A stretch of DNA of 64,000 bases from Streptomyces iakyrus (GCF_000717055.1 NZ_JNXI01000038.1:1-64000), one strand, 5' to 3'; counted from the stretch's first letter, positions 37,322 through 45,456 are shown. Numbers and translations are program-made. The notes: generated by a model not told the origin, from the sequence alone.

Positions 37322-38494
37322 GTGACCACGATCACGAGCAGATTCGTGGCCGCCGAGCGCGCCCTGCGCACGGCGGCGCCCCATCAACTGCTGGACGCGG
37401 TCCGTCGCGTACTGACCGATCAGTACGCGGCGGACTCCGTCGAGCTTTTCCTGGCCGACTACGGACTGACGGTGCTTCAGCCGGTGTCCGTGCTGCCGCA
37501 CACCCTCCAGCCGGTGTCCGTGCACAACAGCCCGGCGGGCCGGGCCTTCGGTGCCCAGGAGCCGTACGTGGAGAGCCCCTCGGGCAATCACGTACGCGTG
37601 CATCTGCCGGTCACCGTGCGGGGCGACCGGCTCGGCGTGCTGACCGTCACCCTGCCGGGCCCGGAGCACGCCGAGGACTGTCTGGGCGAGCTGGCCGAGA
37701 TCGCCGAGGTGCTCGGGCACGAGGTCTACGTGGCCGAGCGCGACACCGACCTCTACCTCCAGGCGCGCCGCCGGGACCGGCTCACGCTGGCCGCCGAGAT
37801 GCAGTGGCAGCTCCTGCCCGGCCGCTCCTGTACCCGCCCCGAGTATGAGCTGGGCGCACAGCTGGAACCGGCGTACGCGATCTTCGGCGACAACTTCGAC
37901 TGGTCCGCCTCGGCCGACCGGCTCAGCCTCTACGTCACCAACGGCATGGGCGAGGGCATCGAGGCCTCCCTGCTGACGAATCTGGCGATCAACGCCCTGC
38001 GCAACGCGCGCCGTGCCGGGCTGTCCATCGACGACCAGGCGGCCCTGGCCGACCAGGCGGTGTACGCCCACTACCGGGGCCGCTGCTACCTCTCCGTGCT
38101 CATGCTCGACTTCGACCTGGCCACCGGCCGGGTCCGGGCGGTGGACGCCGGGTCGCCGCAGATGCTGCGGCTGCGCCGGGGCGCGGTCGAGCGGGTGCCG
38201 TTCGACGCCCAGCTGCCGCTGGGCATGTTCGAGGAGACGGATTACGTGATCCAGGAGTTCCGGGTCGAGCCGGGCGACCGGCTGGTCTTCGTCAGCGACG
38301 GGGTCTACGACGTCGCCTCCCCGGGCGGCGAGGCCTACGGGGACGCCGCCCTGGCCCGGGCGATCCAGTCGACCCGGCTGCTGCCGGCCGCCGAGGTGCC
38401 CCGGGCGATCCTGCGCGAACTGACGGGGCACCGCGGCGAATCCACCCCGGACGACGACGCCCTCGTGGTGTGTCTGGACTGGCGTGGCCGGTAA
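37322..38494 (+). CDS. RsbU/SpoIIE-type PP2C phosphatase homologue with one substituted metal-site residue
   Basis: 390 residues. The N-terminal ~1-140 is GAF-like. The SpoIIE/PP2C domain covers ~155-388 with FGDNFDW (188-194), FVSDGVYD and the end motif DDDALVV. Where the family has GDVxGHG, this protein has TNGMGEG (206-212), replacing a metal-binding Asp by Asn207. It may be a weak or regulatory phosphatase-like protein rather than a normal one. GTG start; the Shine-Dalgarno is distant. Confidence 0.82.
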   Translation: MTTITSRFVAAERALRTAAPHQLLDAVRRVLTDQYAADSVELFLADYGLTVLQPVSVLPHTLQPVSVHNSPAGRAFGAQEPYVESPSGNHVRVHLPVTVRGDRLGVLTVTLPGPEHAEDCLGELAEIAEVLGHEVYVAERDTDLYLQARRRDRLTLAAEMQWQLLPGRSCTRPEYELGAQLEPAYAIFGDNFDWSASADRLSLYVTNGMGEGIEASLLTNLAINALRNARRAGLSIDDQAALADQAVYAHYRGRCYLSVLMLDFDLATGRVRAVDAGSPQMLRLRRGAVERVPFDAQLPLGMFEETDYVIQEFRVEPGDRLVFVSDGVYDVASPGGEAYGDAALARAIQSTRLLPAAEVPRAILRELTGHRGESTPDDDALVVCLDWRGR

Positions 38495-38638
38495 CGGACG
38501 GGGAAGGCGCAGGTGGGGGGCGCCGGTGGGCAGTTGTTTGGTGGTGCCGAACACCGGCACTAATGTTTGTCATACGGCAAGTAACGGCTGAGGCGCCGTC
38601 GGGCGACTCGGTCCGGCCCGTGCAAGGGAGCGATGCAA

Positions 38639-39550
38639 GTGTCGGTGTCGGAAGAGAACGCGGAACGGGAACCGGCCGCTCACCAGGTGAGCGCCTTTCT
38701 GGAACGGCGCCGGGAGCAGATCGCGCAACGCTGGGCGGACGCGGCGCTGTTCCGCACCGTCTTCACCGTCTCACGCGACGAGGCCGTGGAGGCGGGCAGG
38801 GCCGTGACCGCGGCGCTGGCGGCCGTGGCGGCCACGGGGCGGCTGGATGACCTCAGGGCGCCCGGATTCGAGGCCGTGCGCGACCAGTTGGGACGCATGG
38901 CGGCCTCCCGCGCCCGGACGGGCATGGACTTGGACGGCGTCGCCGGCGAGGTGGCCGCGCTGCGCGAGCCGGTGACCGAACTGCTGCGCGCCGAGTTCCC
39001 GGAGCCGTACGCCCCCGAGGCCCAGGAGGCCGTGCTGGCGCTGACGGTGCTCATGGGCACGCTGCGCCTGGTCGTGATGGAGACGACGGTCAGCGCGGGC
39101 GAGGAGCTGATCGCCCGGCAGCGCGAGCAGCTGCACGAGGTGGCCACCCCGGTGATCAAGCTGTGGGAGAGCACCGTCGCCGTCCCGCTGATCGGCACGC
39201 TGGACAGCGCGCGCAGCCAGGTGGTCATGGAGAGCCTGCTGGACGCGATCGTCGCCGAGCGCGCCCGGTACGCCATCCTCGACATCACCGGCGTGCCGAC
39301 GGTCGACTCACTGGTCGCCCAGCACCTGATGAAGACCGTGGCGGCGGCGCGGCTGATGGGTGCCGAGTGCATCGTGTCCGGTATCCGGCCCGCGATCGCG
39401 CAGACCATCGTCCACCTGGGCATCGACCTCGGCACGGTGCTCACCCGATCGAGCCTGGCGGACGCGCTCGCCTACGCGCTGAGCGAGCAGGGGGTCGAGA
39501 TCGCACCGCTGCGGGCGGCCGGCGCGACGGCGGACGCGGGCACGCGGTGA
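38639..39550 (+). CDS. rsbR: RsbR-type stressosome co-antagonist (STAS domain)
   Basis: 303 residues from GTG 38639 (GGGAG at 8 nt; ATG 38633 is too close to it). The N-terminal ~1-165 is a helical RsbR-type globin-like/sensor region (ISFLERRREQIAQRW-like start). The STAS domain at ~170-290 has IPLIGTLDSARSQVVMESLL-like VPLIGTLDSARSQ, LDITGVPTVDSLVAQHLMKT and GIRPAIAQTIVHLGIDL. Ser replaces the Thr of B. subtilis RsbR at the first phospho-site (TVDS); the second (GTVLT) is kept. Overlaps rsbS (GTGA). Confidence 0.9.
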   Translation: MSVSEENAEREPAAHQVSAFLERRREQIAQRWADAALFRTVFTVSRDEAVEAGRAVTAALAAVAATGRLDDLRAPGFEAVRDQLGRMAASRARTGMDLDGVAGEVAALREPVTELLRAEFPEPYAPEAQEAVLALTVLMGTLRLVVMETTVSAGEELIARQREQLHEVATPVIKLWESTVAVPLIGTLDSARSQVVMESLLDAIVAERARYAILDITGVPTVDSLVAQHLMKTVAAARLMGAECIVSGIRPAIAQTIVHLGIDLGTVLTRSSLADALAYALSEQGVEIAPLRAAGATADAGTR

Positions 39551-39960
39551 CCGGGTTCGCGGGACACGGGCCCGCGGTCGGACACGGCTTCACCGTGCCG
39601 GTCCTCCAGCTGGGCGACGTCCTGCTGGTCACCCTCCAGGGGGAGCTGCACGACGGGATGGCCGAGCAGCTCCAGGAGGACATCACGGCCCGGATCTCGA
39701 ACACCCGGGTGAGCGGCGTCGTGATCGACATCTCCGGTGTGGAGATCGTCGACTCGTTCCTGGGCCGGGTCCTCGCGGAGATCGCCGCCGGAGCCAAGCT
39801 GCTGGCGGCCCGTACGGTCCTGGCCGGGATGCGCCCGGCCGTGGCGATCACCCTGGTCGAGCTGGGGCTCACTCTGCCCGGCCTGCGGACGGCCCTGGAC
39901 GTCGAACGTGCGATGGAACTGCTCGGCGTGACCACGCGCCGGGGCGAGGGGAGTCCATGA
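39547..39960 (+). CDS. rsbS: RsbS-type stressosome antagonist (STAS domain)
   Basis: 137 residues. Single STAS domain: VLQLGDVLLVTLQGELHDGMAEQL, then DISGVEIVDSFLGRVL with the phosphorylatable Ser near 70, and GMRPAVAITLVELGLTL. In the stressosome RsbS holds RsbT until Ser phosphorylation releases it. GTG start overlaps the rsbR stop, and the end overlaps the rsbT start (ATGA): three-gene translational coupling. Confidence 0.92.
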   Translation: MTGFAGHGPAVGHGFTVPVLQLGDVLLVTLQGELHDGMAEQLQEDITARISNTRVSGVVIDISGVEIVDSFLGRVLAEIAAGAKLLAARTVLAGMRPAVAITLVELGLTLPGLRTALDVERAMELLGVTTRRGEGSP

Positions 39961-40403
39961 TGCAGGCTTCCCGCCATGCCGGTCCCGCCGACCTGCCGAT
40001 CGGCTCGGACGCCGATCTGGCGTGGGTGCGGCAGCAGGTCCGGCAGGCAGCCGCCGAGCTCGGCTTCGGGCTGGTGCAGCAGACCAAGCTCGTCACCGCG
40101 GCGAGCGAGCTGGCCCGCAACACCCTCGTGCACGGGGGAGGCGGCCATGTGCGGATCACCCCGCTGGACGCCGGGTCGACGCACGGGCTGCGGCTGGACT
40201 TCGTCGACACCGGGCCCGGCATCCGGGACCTGGACCAGGCGCTGACCGACGGCTACACCAGCGGCGGCGGGCTCGGGCTGGGCCTGAGTGGCGCCAAGCG
40301 GCTGGTGCAGGAGTTCGAGGTGGACAGCCGGCCGGGTGAGGGGACCACCGTCACCGTCACCGCCTGGGCCACCGTCGTACCGCCCTCCCGGACGGTGCCG
40401 TGA
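39957..40403 (+). CDS. rsbT: RsbT-type switch kinase
   Basis: 148 residues. GHKL ATPase: N-box ELARNTLVHGGGGHVRI, G1 box DFVDTGPGIRD, G2 box GGGLGLGLSGAKRLVQEF. RsbT phosphorylates RsbS/RsbR and, once free, activates an RsbU-type PP2C phosphatase. ATG 39957 overlaps the rsbS stop and the end overlaps the next gene by 4 nt. Confidence 0.92.
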   Translation: MMQASRHAGPADLPIGSDADLAWVRQQVRQAAAELGFGLVQQTKLVTAASELARNTLVHGGGGHVRITPLDAGSTHGLRLDFVDTGPGIRDLDQALTDGYTSGGGLGLGLSGAKRLVQEFEVDSRPGEGTTVTVTAWATVVPPSRTVP

Positions 40404-41479
40404 TGAGCAGGGTCTGGGACGTGCCGGTGGAGGACGACTCGACGCGGGTGCGGGACGTGCGGGTGGCGGCCGAGGAGGCCAGCGCCTGCGCCGGTCTGCC
40501 CGCGAACCGCACCGCGACGGCCGCGCTCGTCGCGACGGAGCTGGCGACCAATCTGCTGCGGCACGCGGAGGGCGGTCGCGTGCTGATCAACCTCGTTGAG
40601 CGTGCGTACGACGACGGCCGGCAGCGGACGGCCGTGCAACTCGTCGCGCTCGACCACGGACCCGGCATCCCCGACGTCGCGGCGGCGATGCGCGACGGCT
40701 ACAGCACGACCGTCGCAGCTTCGCTGGGAGCCGGGCTCGGGACGTGCCGGCGCATAGCGAACGACTTCGATCTGCACAGCGCGCCCGGCCGGGGCACCGT
40801 CGTGATGGCCCGGATCGGCCACGAGCCCGCCGTCCGCAACCAGGGTCCGCCCCCGCTGGGCCCGCGGACCGGGGGTGTCAACGTCCCCCTCGGCCGGGCT
40901 GAGGACTCCGGGGACGCCTGGGGGCGGGTGCGCGGCGGGGACCGGCTGACCCTGCTGCTCGCCGACGGGCTCGGGCACGGGGCGAAGGCTGCCGAGGCCT
41001 CCGCGGCGGCAGTGAAGGAGCTGCGCGGTCTGGCCGAGCTGCCGCCCACCGAGATTCTGCGAAGCCTGGGCCGGGCCCTGCGCCCCACCCGGGGCGCGGC
41101 CGTCGCCGTGGCCCAACTCGACCTGAAGGAAGCACAGCTGAGCTTCGCCGGGATCGGCAACATCGGTGCCCGGCTGCGGACCGAGGGTGCGTGGAAGCCG
41201 CTGCTGTCCCACCCTGGCATCGTGGGCGCGCAGGCGCCGGCGTCCGTGCCCGTGCAGCGGGTGCCCTGGCATGCGAACAGCCTGCTGGTCCTCCACAGCG
41301 ACGGCCTGCCGAGCCGCTGGACGCCGCCCGACGACGGCGTACTGCCCGGCTGCGACCCGGCGGTGGCGGCCGCGGTGGTGCTCCGCGACGCGGGGAGCGC
41401 GGCCCGGCCGGCGCGGGACGACACGTGCGTGGCGGTCCTGACCGCAGGCGGCGTGAGCCGCCACGGCTCGGGAGCCTGA
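40400..41479 (+). CDS. Fusion of an RsbT-like ATPase and an RsbX-like PP2C phosphatase
   Basis: 359 residues. Residues ~1-140 are a second GHKL ATPase (ELATNLLRHAEGGRVLI, LDHGPGIPD, GAGLGTCRRIAND). Residues ~160-350 are a short PP2C/RsbX-type phosphatase with GDAWG, LLADGLGHGAKAAEA, HSDGLPSRW and DDTCVAV, all metal-site Asp kept. RsbX resets the stressosome by dephosphorylating RsbR/RsbS. Having kinase-like and phosphatase domains in one chain at the end of rsbRST gives a writer-plus-eraser. GTG 40400 (or ATG 40403) overlaps rsbT. Confidence 0.88.
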   Translation: MMSRVWDVPVEDDSTRVRDVRVAAEEASACAGLPANRTATAALVATELATNLLRHAEGGRVLINLVERAYDDGRQRTAVQLVALDHGPGIPDVAAAMRDGYSTTVAASLGAGLGTCRRIANDFDLHSAPGRGTVVMARIGHEPAVRNQGPPPLGPRTGGVNVPLGRAEDSGDAWGRVRGGDRLTLLLADGLGHGAKAAEASAAAVKELRGLAELPPTEILRSLGRALRPTRGAAVAVAQLDLKEAQLSFAGIGNIGARLRTEGAWKPLLSHPGIVGAQAPASVPVQRVPWHANSLLVLHSDGLPSRWTPPDDGVLPGCDPAVAAAVVLRDAGSAARPARDDTCVAVLTAGGVSRHGSGA

Positions 41480-41784
41480 GAGCCCCCGAAGCCCGGGGTG
41501 CGTGCCCTGTTCGCTCGCTCGGACCGGCCGCTGTGGCCGTCCGCCCGGCTCGGGCCGGCCGACGGTGTTCGCGTCGTCCGGGCTGACGGGCGGTTCGGCC
41601 GCCGTGCTCCGGCTGTGCGGCCTGGTCGCCTGACTCGGGTCGGCCGGTAACCCGGTCGCTGCGCTTGGGTGGCCCGGCGCCCGGCCGGCCTCACCCGGGT
41701 TGGCCCGTGCGGCCCGTCTGTCTCACCCGGCTGACCTGTGAACCGTCCGTCCCTGCCCGGTCTCCGGCGTGGCCCGCCGGTTCC
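41480..41784. other. Intergenic region after the stressosome operon
   Basis: About 300 nt between convergent genes. It is rich in short GGCCGG/CCCGG words and has no gene, tRNA or convincing terminator; CCCCCGAAGCCCGGGG near 41485 could form a small hairpin. Confidence 0.4.
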
Positions 41785-42291
41785 TCAGCGGTCGGCGGAG
41801 CCGTGGGCGTCGGGTGACTGCGTGTTCCGGGCCGTCAGGAAGGCCCGCAACCCCCTGCTCAGCGCTGCCCGTTCGGCCGGTTGCATGGCCGACAGCGCTG
41901 CCGTCAGGGCCTGGGTGCGGCGGTCGGCGACATCGCACAGGACGTGCTGTCCGTGTTGCGTGAGCCACAGTTGCACCTCGCGGCGGGTGTCCGGGTGCGG
42001 GGCGCGTTCCAGCAGGCCGGCCGCCGCGAGACGGTCGCAGAGGCGGCTGGCCGTGGGAAGGCCGATGTCCAGGCCGTCTGCCAGGGCCGTCAGATTCAGC
42101 CCCGGCGCCGCCTGCACGGTGCGCAACGCCCGCAACTGGTGCAGGGACAGGCGCAGGAACGCCTCCTGGGCGGCGACCGACCACAGCGCCGTCAGACTCT
42201 CCACGGCATCGGCGATCTGCGATGCGACGGCCTCCGGGCCATCGCCCGGACTCCTCGCCCGGTGGTCGCCGGGGCCGCCGAGATCGGTCAC
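41785..42291 (-). CDS. MarR-family transcriptional regulator
   Basis: 168 residues from GTG 42291, with GGAAG 8 nt upstream. Winged-helix: LRLSLHQLRALRTVQAAPGLNLTALADGLDIGLPTASRLCDRLAAAGLLERAPHPDTRREVQLWLTQHG. Its HTH resembles the 36694 protein (ASRLCDRLAAAGLLER against TSRLCDRLQAAGFVER), so the two are paralogues flanking the stressosome section. Targets unknown. Confidence 0.87.
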   Translation of the reverse strand: MTDLGGPGDHRARSPGDGPEAVASQIADAVESLTALWSVAAQEAFLRLSLHQLRALRTVQAAPGLNLTALADGLDIGLPTASRLCDRLAAAGLLERAPHPDTRREVQLWLTQHGQHVLCDVADRRTQALTAALSAMQPAERAALSRGLRAFLTARNTQSPDAHGSADR

Positions 42292-42409
42292 GAAACGGTC
42301 ACTTCCATAAAGCTCCGGGTACTGATGAGGTCGCCCTCTTCCAAAGGCTGTACCCGATGAACCGAGAGGCAAGCAGCCCGGTTCAGTGCCCGGCCCGGCC
42401 GGCGGCGGC

Positions 42410-43051
42410 TCAGCCGGCGCTGAGCTCCGTCAGCGCGGCGAGCGGCAGCGTGTGCTGGGTCTGGAGGACCTTGGCGCGCAGGTAGCGGACGTTGTGTGCG
42501 GTGGTGAAGACGCCCGTGGGGATCCGGTCGCGGACGTCGACGCCCAGGGCCCGCAACTGGCCCGCCTTGTCGGGGTTGTTGGAGAGCAGGTCCAGTTCGC
42601 CGATGCCCAGGGCCCGGAGCATCTGGGCGGCGGCCGTGTAGTCGCGGGCGTCCTCCGGCAGCCCCAGCGCCGCGTTCGCCTCGTACGTGTCGAGCCCCTC
42701 GTCCTGGAGGGCGTACGCGTCCAGCTTGTTGTAGAGGCCGATCCCGCGGCCCTCCTGGCGGAGGTACAGCAGCACGCCGCCGCGCTCGGCGATGGCCTCG
42801 ACCGCCTCGCGCAGCTGCGGGCCGCAGTCGCAGCGGGCGGAGCCGAACACGTCCCCGGTCAGGCACTCGGAGTGCAGCCGCACCAGCGGGACCGGGCCGG
42901 GCTCGCCGAGGACCACGGCCACGTGCTCCTGGCCGTCGGCCAGCCCGTGGAAGGTGACGAGCTCGGCGTCCGCCTCGTAGCCGTCGTGGAAGCGCAGCGG
43001 GACCCGGACGCGGGAGCGCGGGGTGGCGATGACGGCGGGGGTGTCGGGCAT
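42410..43051 (-). CDS. ribA: GTP cyclohydrolase II
   Basis: 213 residues from ATG 43051 with CGGAGG upstream. Zinc ligands Cys63, Cys74 and Cys76 lie in SECLTGDVFGSARCDCG. The catalytic Tyr96 in LLYLRQEGRGIGLYNK is kept, so it should make the normal diaminopyrimidine product rather than the formylated one described for the Met variant of S. coelicolor. C-terminal LLSNNPDKAGQLRALGV fits the family. It opens GTP for riboflavin or deazaflavin synthesis. Two copies of a MarR-type inverted repeat lie in its upstream region. Confidence 0.93.
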   Translation of the reverse strand: MPDTPAVIATPRSRVRVPLRFHDGYEADAELVTFHGLADGQEHVAVVLGEPGPVPLVRLHSECLTGDVFGSARCDCGPQLREAVEAIAERGGVLLYLRQEGRGIGLYNKLDAYALQDEGLDTYEANAALGLPEDARDYTAAAQMLRALGIGELDLLSNNPDKAGQLRALGVDVRDRIPTGVFTTAHNVRYLRAKVLQTQHTLPLAALTELSAG

Positions 43052-43099
43052 GCGGGGCCTCCGGGTTCCGTTTCCTGTTCGGCTGCACAGCCGTACTGT

Positions 43100-43111
43100 T
43101 TCAGATTTGAA
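43100..43111. promoter_or_regulatory. Operator-like inverted repeat 1 upstream of ribA
   Basis: TTCAGATTTGAA (wider: GTTTCAGATTTGAAGC), 49 nt before the ribA start codon. One of three copies with the frame TTCA/TTTA-N4-TGAA in this locus. Confidence 0.6.
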
Positions 43112-43139
43112 GCAGGTCCACGTCCGGAACCCTACTCGT

Positions 43140-43155
43140 GCTTTAAATTTGAAGC
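43140..43155. promoter_or_regulatory. Operator-like inverted repeat 2 upstream of ribA
   Basis: GCTTTAAATTTGAAGC, palindromic at 14 of 16 positions, 40 nt further from ribA than copy 1. It lies between ribA and the MarR gene end. Confidence 0.6.
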
Positions 43156-43184
43156 AATCAGGATCCGGCATGGTGTGATGCGCG

Positions 43185-43700
43185 TCACGAACAGGTCGGT
43201 GACGACCTCCGCCGCCAGGGCACCTCGTCCGCCGTCGGCCGTGCACCGTCCTCCTGGAGCCCCTGCGCGATCGCCGCGGAGATCTCCTCCAGCTGACCCA
43301 CCTGCTCCTCGCTGAGCCGGTCGAACAGGAAGCTCCGCACCGTGTCGACATGCCCGGGGGCCGCCCGCTCCAGCATGGCGAACCCCTCGTCCGTCAGCGC
43401 GGCGATGCTGCCCCGCTTGTCGTACCGGCAGGCCTCGCGCCGCAGCAGGCCGTCCTTCTCCAGCCGGGTCACCGCGTACGTCAGCCTGCTGCGCGTGATC
43501 TTCAGCCGCTCGGCGAGATCGGTCATGCGCAGCCGCCGTTCCGGGGACTCCGACAGGACGGACAGGATGGAGTAGTAAAGGTGCGGCATGCCGGCGTCCT
43601 GCTGGAGCTGCCGGTCGATCGCGTCCTCCAGGAGCAGGGAGGCGGCGATGTACGCGCGCCAGGCACGTTGCTCCTCGGGGGTGAGCCAGCGAGTCGTCAT
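43185..43700 (-). CDS. MarR-family regulator of the ribA/RibD-like module
   Basis: 171 residues from ATG 43700. PHLYYSILSVLSESPERRLRMTDLAERLKITRSRLTYAVTRLEKDGLLRREACRYDKRGSIAALTDEGF shows a complete MarR winged helix. It sits between ribA (same strand, 133 nt downstream) and the divergent RibD-like gene. The TTCAAACTTGAA repeat is 20 nt before its start and two like repeats precede ribA, so it probably represses itself, ribA and the RibD-like gene. Ligand unknown; an FMN-type or pathway intermediate would be logical (inference). Confidence 0.87.
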   Translation of the reverse strand: MTTRWLTPEEQRAWRAYIAASLLLEDAIDRQLQQDAGMPHLYYSILSVLSESPERRLRMTDLAERLKITRSRLTYAVTRLEKDGLLRREACRYDKRGSIAALTDEGFAMLERAAPGHVDTVRSFLFDRLSEEQVGQLEEISAAIAQGLQEDGARPTADEVPWRRRSSPTCS

Positions 43701-43717
43701 GCCACCAGTGTAGGTTT

Positions 43718-43733
43718 GTTTCAAACTTGAACC
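43718..43733. promoter_or_regulatory. Operator-like inverted repeat 3 between the MarR and RibD-like genes
   Basis: GTTTCAAACTTGAACC, containing the perfect-arm dyad TTCA-N4-TGAA. It is 18-20 nt from the MarR start codon and 77 nt from the divergent RibD-like start, so it could control both. Confidence 0.6.
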
Positions 43734-43809
43734 AAGCCCGCCTCGGTGACCCTGTCCCGCCTTGGCGAATCTGTCCAGTCCCGCCGTCCCGACCAGCCGC
43801 GGAGCGTCG

Positions 43810-44940
43810 ATGCCACACCCGTACGTCCTGCTGTCCGCCGCCGTCTCCCTCGACGGCTACCTGGACGACACCGGACCCGACCGCCTGCTCCTGTCGAGCC
43901 CGGCCGACTTCGACCGGGTCGACGAGGTCCGCGCCGGGGTCGACGCCATCCTGATCGGCGCCGGCACCATCCGCGCCGACAACCCGCGGCTCCTGGTGAA
44001 CTCCGGGGAACGCCGGGCCGTCCGCCGGGCCGCCGGGAAACCGGAGTACCCCCTGAAGGTCACCGTCAGCGGCTCCGGCGACCTCGATCCGGACGCCCGC
44101 TTCTGGCACACCGGCGGCGAGAAGCTCCTCTACACGACCGACCGGGGCGCCGAACGCGCCCGTGCCCAGGGCCTGGCCGCCGACGTCGTCCCGCTCGGCT
44201 CCGACCTCGACTGGCGGCGGCTGCTCACGCACCTGCACGACGTGCGGGGCGTGCGGCGGCTCATGGTCGAGGGCGGCGGCCTGATCCACACCCAGTTGCT
44301 CACCCAGGGCCTCGCCGACGAACTCCAGCTGGTCCTCGCGCCGCTCTTCGTGGGCGACCCCGGGGCACCCCGGCTCTTCGGCCCCGGCGGCTACCAGGGC
44401 GGCCGGCTCCGGCTGCTGGAGTCGCGGCGGATCGAGGACGTGGTCCTGATGCGCTACGAGCCGACCGCCCCGGGCACCGGCGCCCTGCCCGCCGCCGCCG
44501 ACCACCACTGGCTGGCCCTCGCCTGCGATCTGGCCGAGCGCTGCCCGCCGTCGGACACGGCGTTCAGCGTGGGCGCGGTCGTGGTCGCCGCCGACGGCAC
44601 GGAACTGGCCCGCGGCCACTCCCGCGAGGCCGGCGACCCGGTCGTGCACGCCGAGGAGGCGGCTCTCGCCAAGATCGACCCGGCCGACCCGCGCCTGCCC
44701 GGCGCGACGGTGTACAGCAGCCTGGAGCCCTGCGCCCGCCGCGCCTCCCGCCCCGCACCCTGCGCCCGGCTGATCCTCGACGCGGGCGTACGGCGGGTCG
44801 TCACGGCCTGGCGCGAGCCCGACACCTTCGTGACGGACGCCGACGGCAGCGGCCTCCTCGCGGCCCAGGGCGTGGAGGTCGTCGTCCTCCCGGAACACGA
44901 GGAGCGGGCCAAGGCCCCGAACCGCCACCTGCCGGGCTGA
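43810..44940 (+). CDS. RibD-like bifunctional enzyme with reversed order: reductase then deaminase
   Basis: 376 residues from ATG 43810 (GGAG 5 nt upstream). Residues ~1-215 are a RibD C-terminal/DHFR-like reductase (LLSAAVSLDGYLDD, ILIGAGTIRADNPRLL, VEGGGLIHTQLL, LVLAPLFVGD). Residues ~235-360 are a cytidine-deaminase-like domain with HAEEAAL (280-286) and the zinc motif SLEPCARRASRPAPC (Cys308, Cys318). Canonical RibD is deaminase first. Both active sites look complete, so it may carry out the two steps after GTP cyclohydrolase II. It is divergent from the MarR gene. Confidence 0.88.
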   Translation: MPHPYVLLSAAVSLDGYLDDTGPDRLLLSSPADFDRVDEVRAGVDAILIGAGTIRADNPRLLVNSGERRAVRRAAGKPEYPLKVTVSGSGDLDPDARFWHTGGEKLLYTTDRGAERARAQGLAADVVPLGSDLDWRRLLTHLHDVRGVRRLMVEGGGLIHTQLLTQGLADELQLVLAPLFVGDPGAPRLFGPGGYQGGRLRLLESRRIEDVVLMRYEPTAPGTGALPAAADHHWLALACDLAERCPPSDTAFSVGAVVVAADGTELARGHSREAGDPVVHAEEAALAKIDPADPRLPGATVYSSLEPCARRASRPAPCARLILDAGVRRVVTAWREPDTFVTDADGSGLLAAQGVEVVVLPEHEERAKAPNRHLPG

Positions 44941-45005
44941 GCACCGGCCGATCCGTGGGTGTGCACGAGTGGTCCCGCGGATGGCGTACACTGGAATCAC
45001 AACGA

Positions 45006-45079
45006 CGCGGGGTGGAGCAGCTCGGTAGCTCGCTGGGCTCATAACCCAGAGGTCGCAGGTTCAAATCCTGTCCCCGCTA
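45006..45079 (+). tRNA. Initiator tRNA-fMet (anticodon CAT)
   Basis: It starts CGCGGGGTGGAGCAG with an unpaired first acceptor position (C against T), the hallmark of bacterial initiator tRNA. The anticodon stem GGG/CCC flanks CTCATAA, and the T-loop is GTTCAAAT. CCA not encoded. Confidence 0.95.
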
Positions 45080-45285
45080 CTGAAGGCCGAGGGCCGGAAT
45101 CCTGACGCCCCGTCAAAACCCGTCAGTCACTTGCGAAGCGGTCAACTCGCCCGATTTACTCCGGTCATGGCGGGTAAGTCCGCGCGAAAAAGGTTAATGA
45201 TCAAGCGGAATCGCTGGAATACCCCTCGCGCCTCCATTAACGTTCGATAACGCAGCGCGGTCGTCCCAGCCGTCACAGAAGGCGG

Positions 45286-45436
45286 CTCCGTGCGCACGCG
45301 CCGAATCCCGAAAGGGAACCGGGGAACCACCACTTGGGGTGAATCGGGCGGATACCACCGTGGAAGCACGGTTGGTATACGCGCGTAGGAGACCTTCCTG
45401 CTCCGAACCCGTCAGCTAACCCGGTAGGCGAGAAGG
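45286..45436 (+). ncRNA. ydaO/yuaA-type c-di-AMP riboswitch
   Basis: Conserved blocks of the ydaO aptamer appear in order: CGCCGAATCCCG (45299), GGGAACCGGGGAACCA (45314), GGGGTGAATCGGGCGG (45336), then CCGAACCCGTCAGCTAACCC (45403) and GTAGGCGAGAAGGAAGG (45425). It stands directly before the M23 peptidase gene at 45457, with the AAGGAG Shine-Dalgarno at its 3' end. In this class c-di-AMP binding turns expression off; in Streptomyces it is known in front of cell-wall hydrolase genes. Confidence 0.88.
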
Positions 45437-45456
45437 AAGGAAAGGAGCACGCCCAC

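Noticed and set aside
42410..43051. Possibility that RibA is the Met-variant enzyme making the formylated pyrimidine
   Set aside because: The Tyr in LLYLRQEGR is present, so the ordinary GTP cyclohydrolase II activity is expected.
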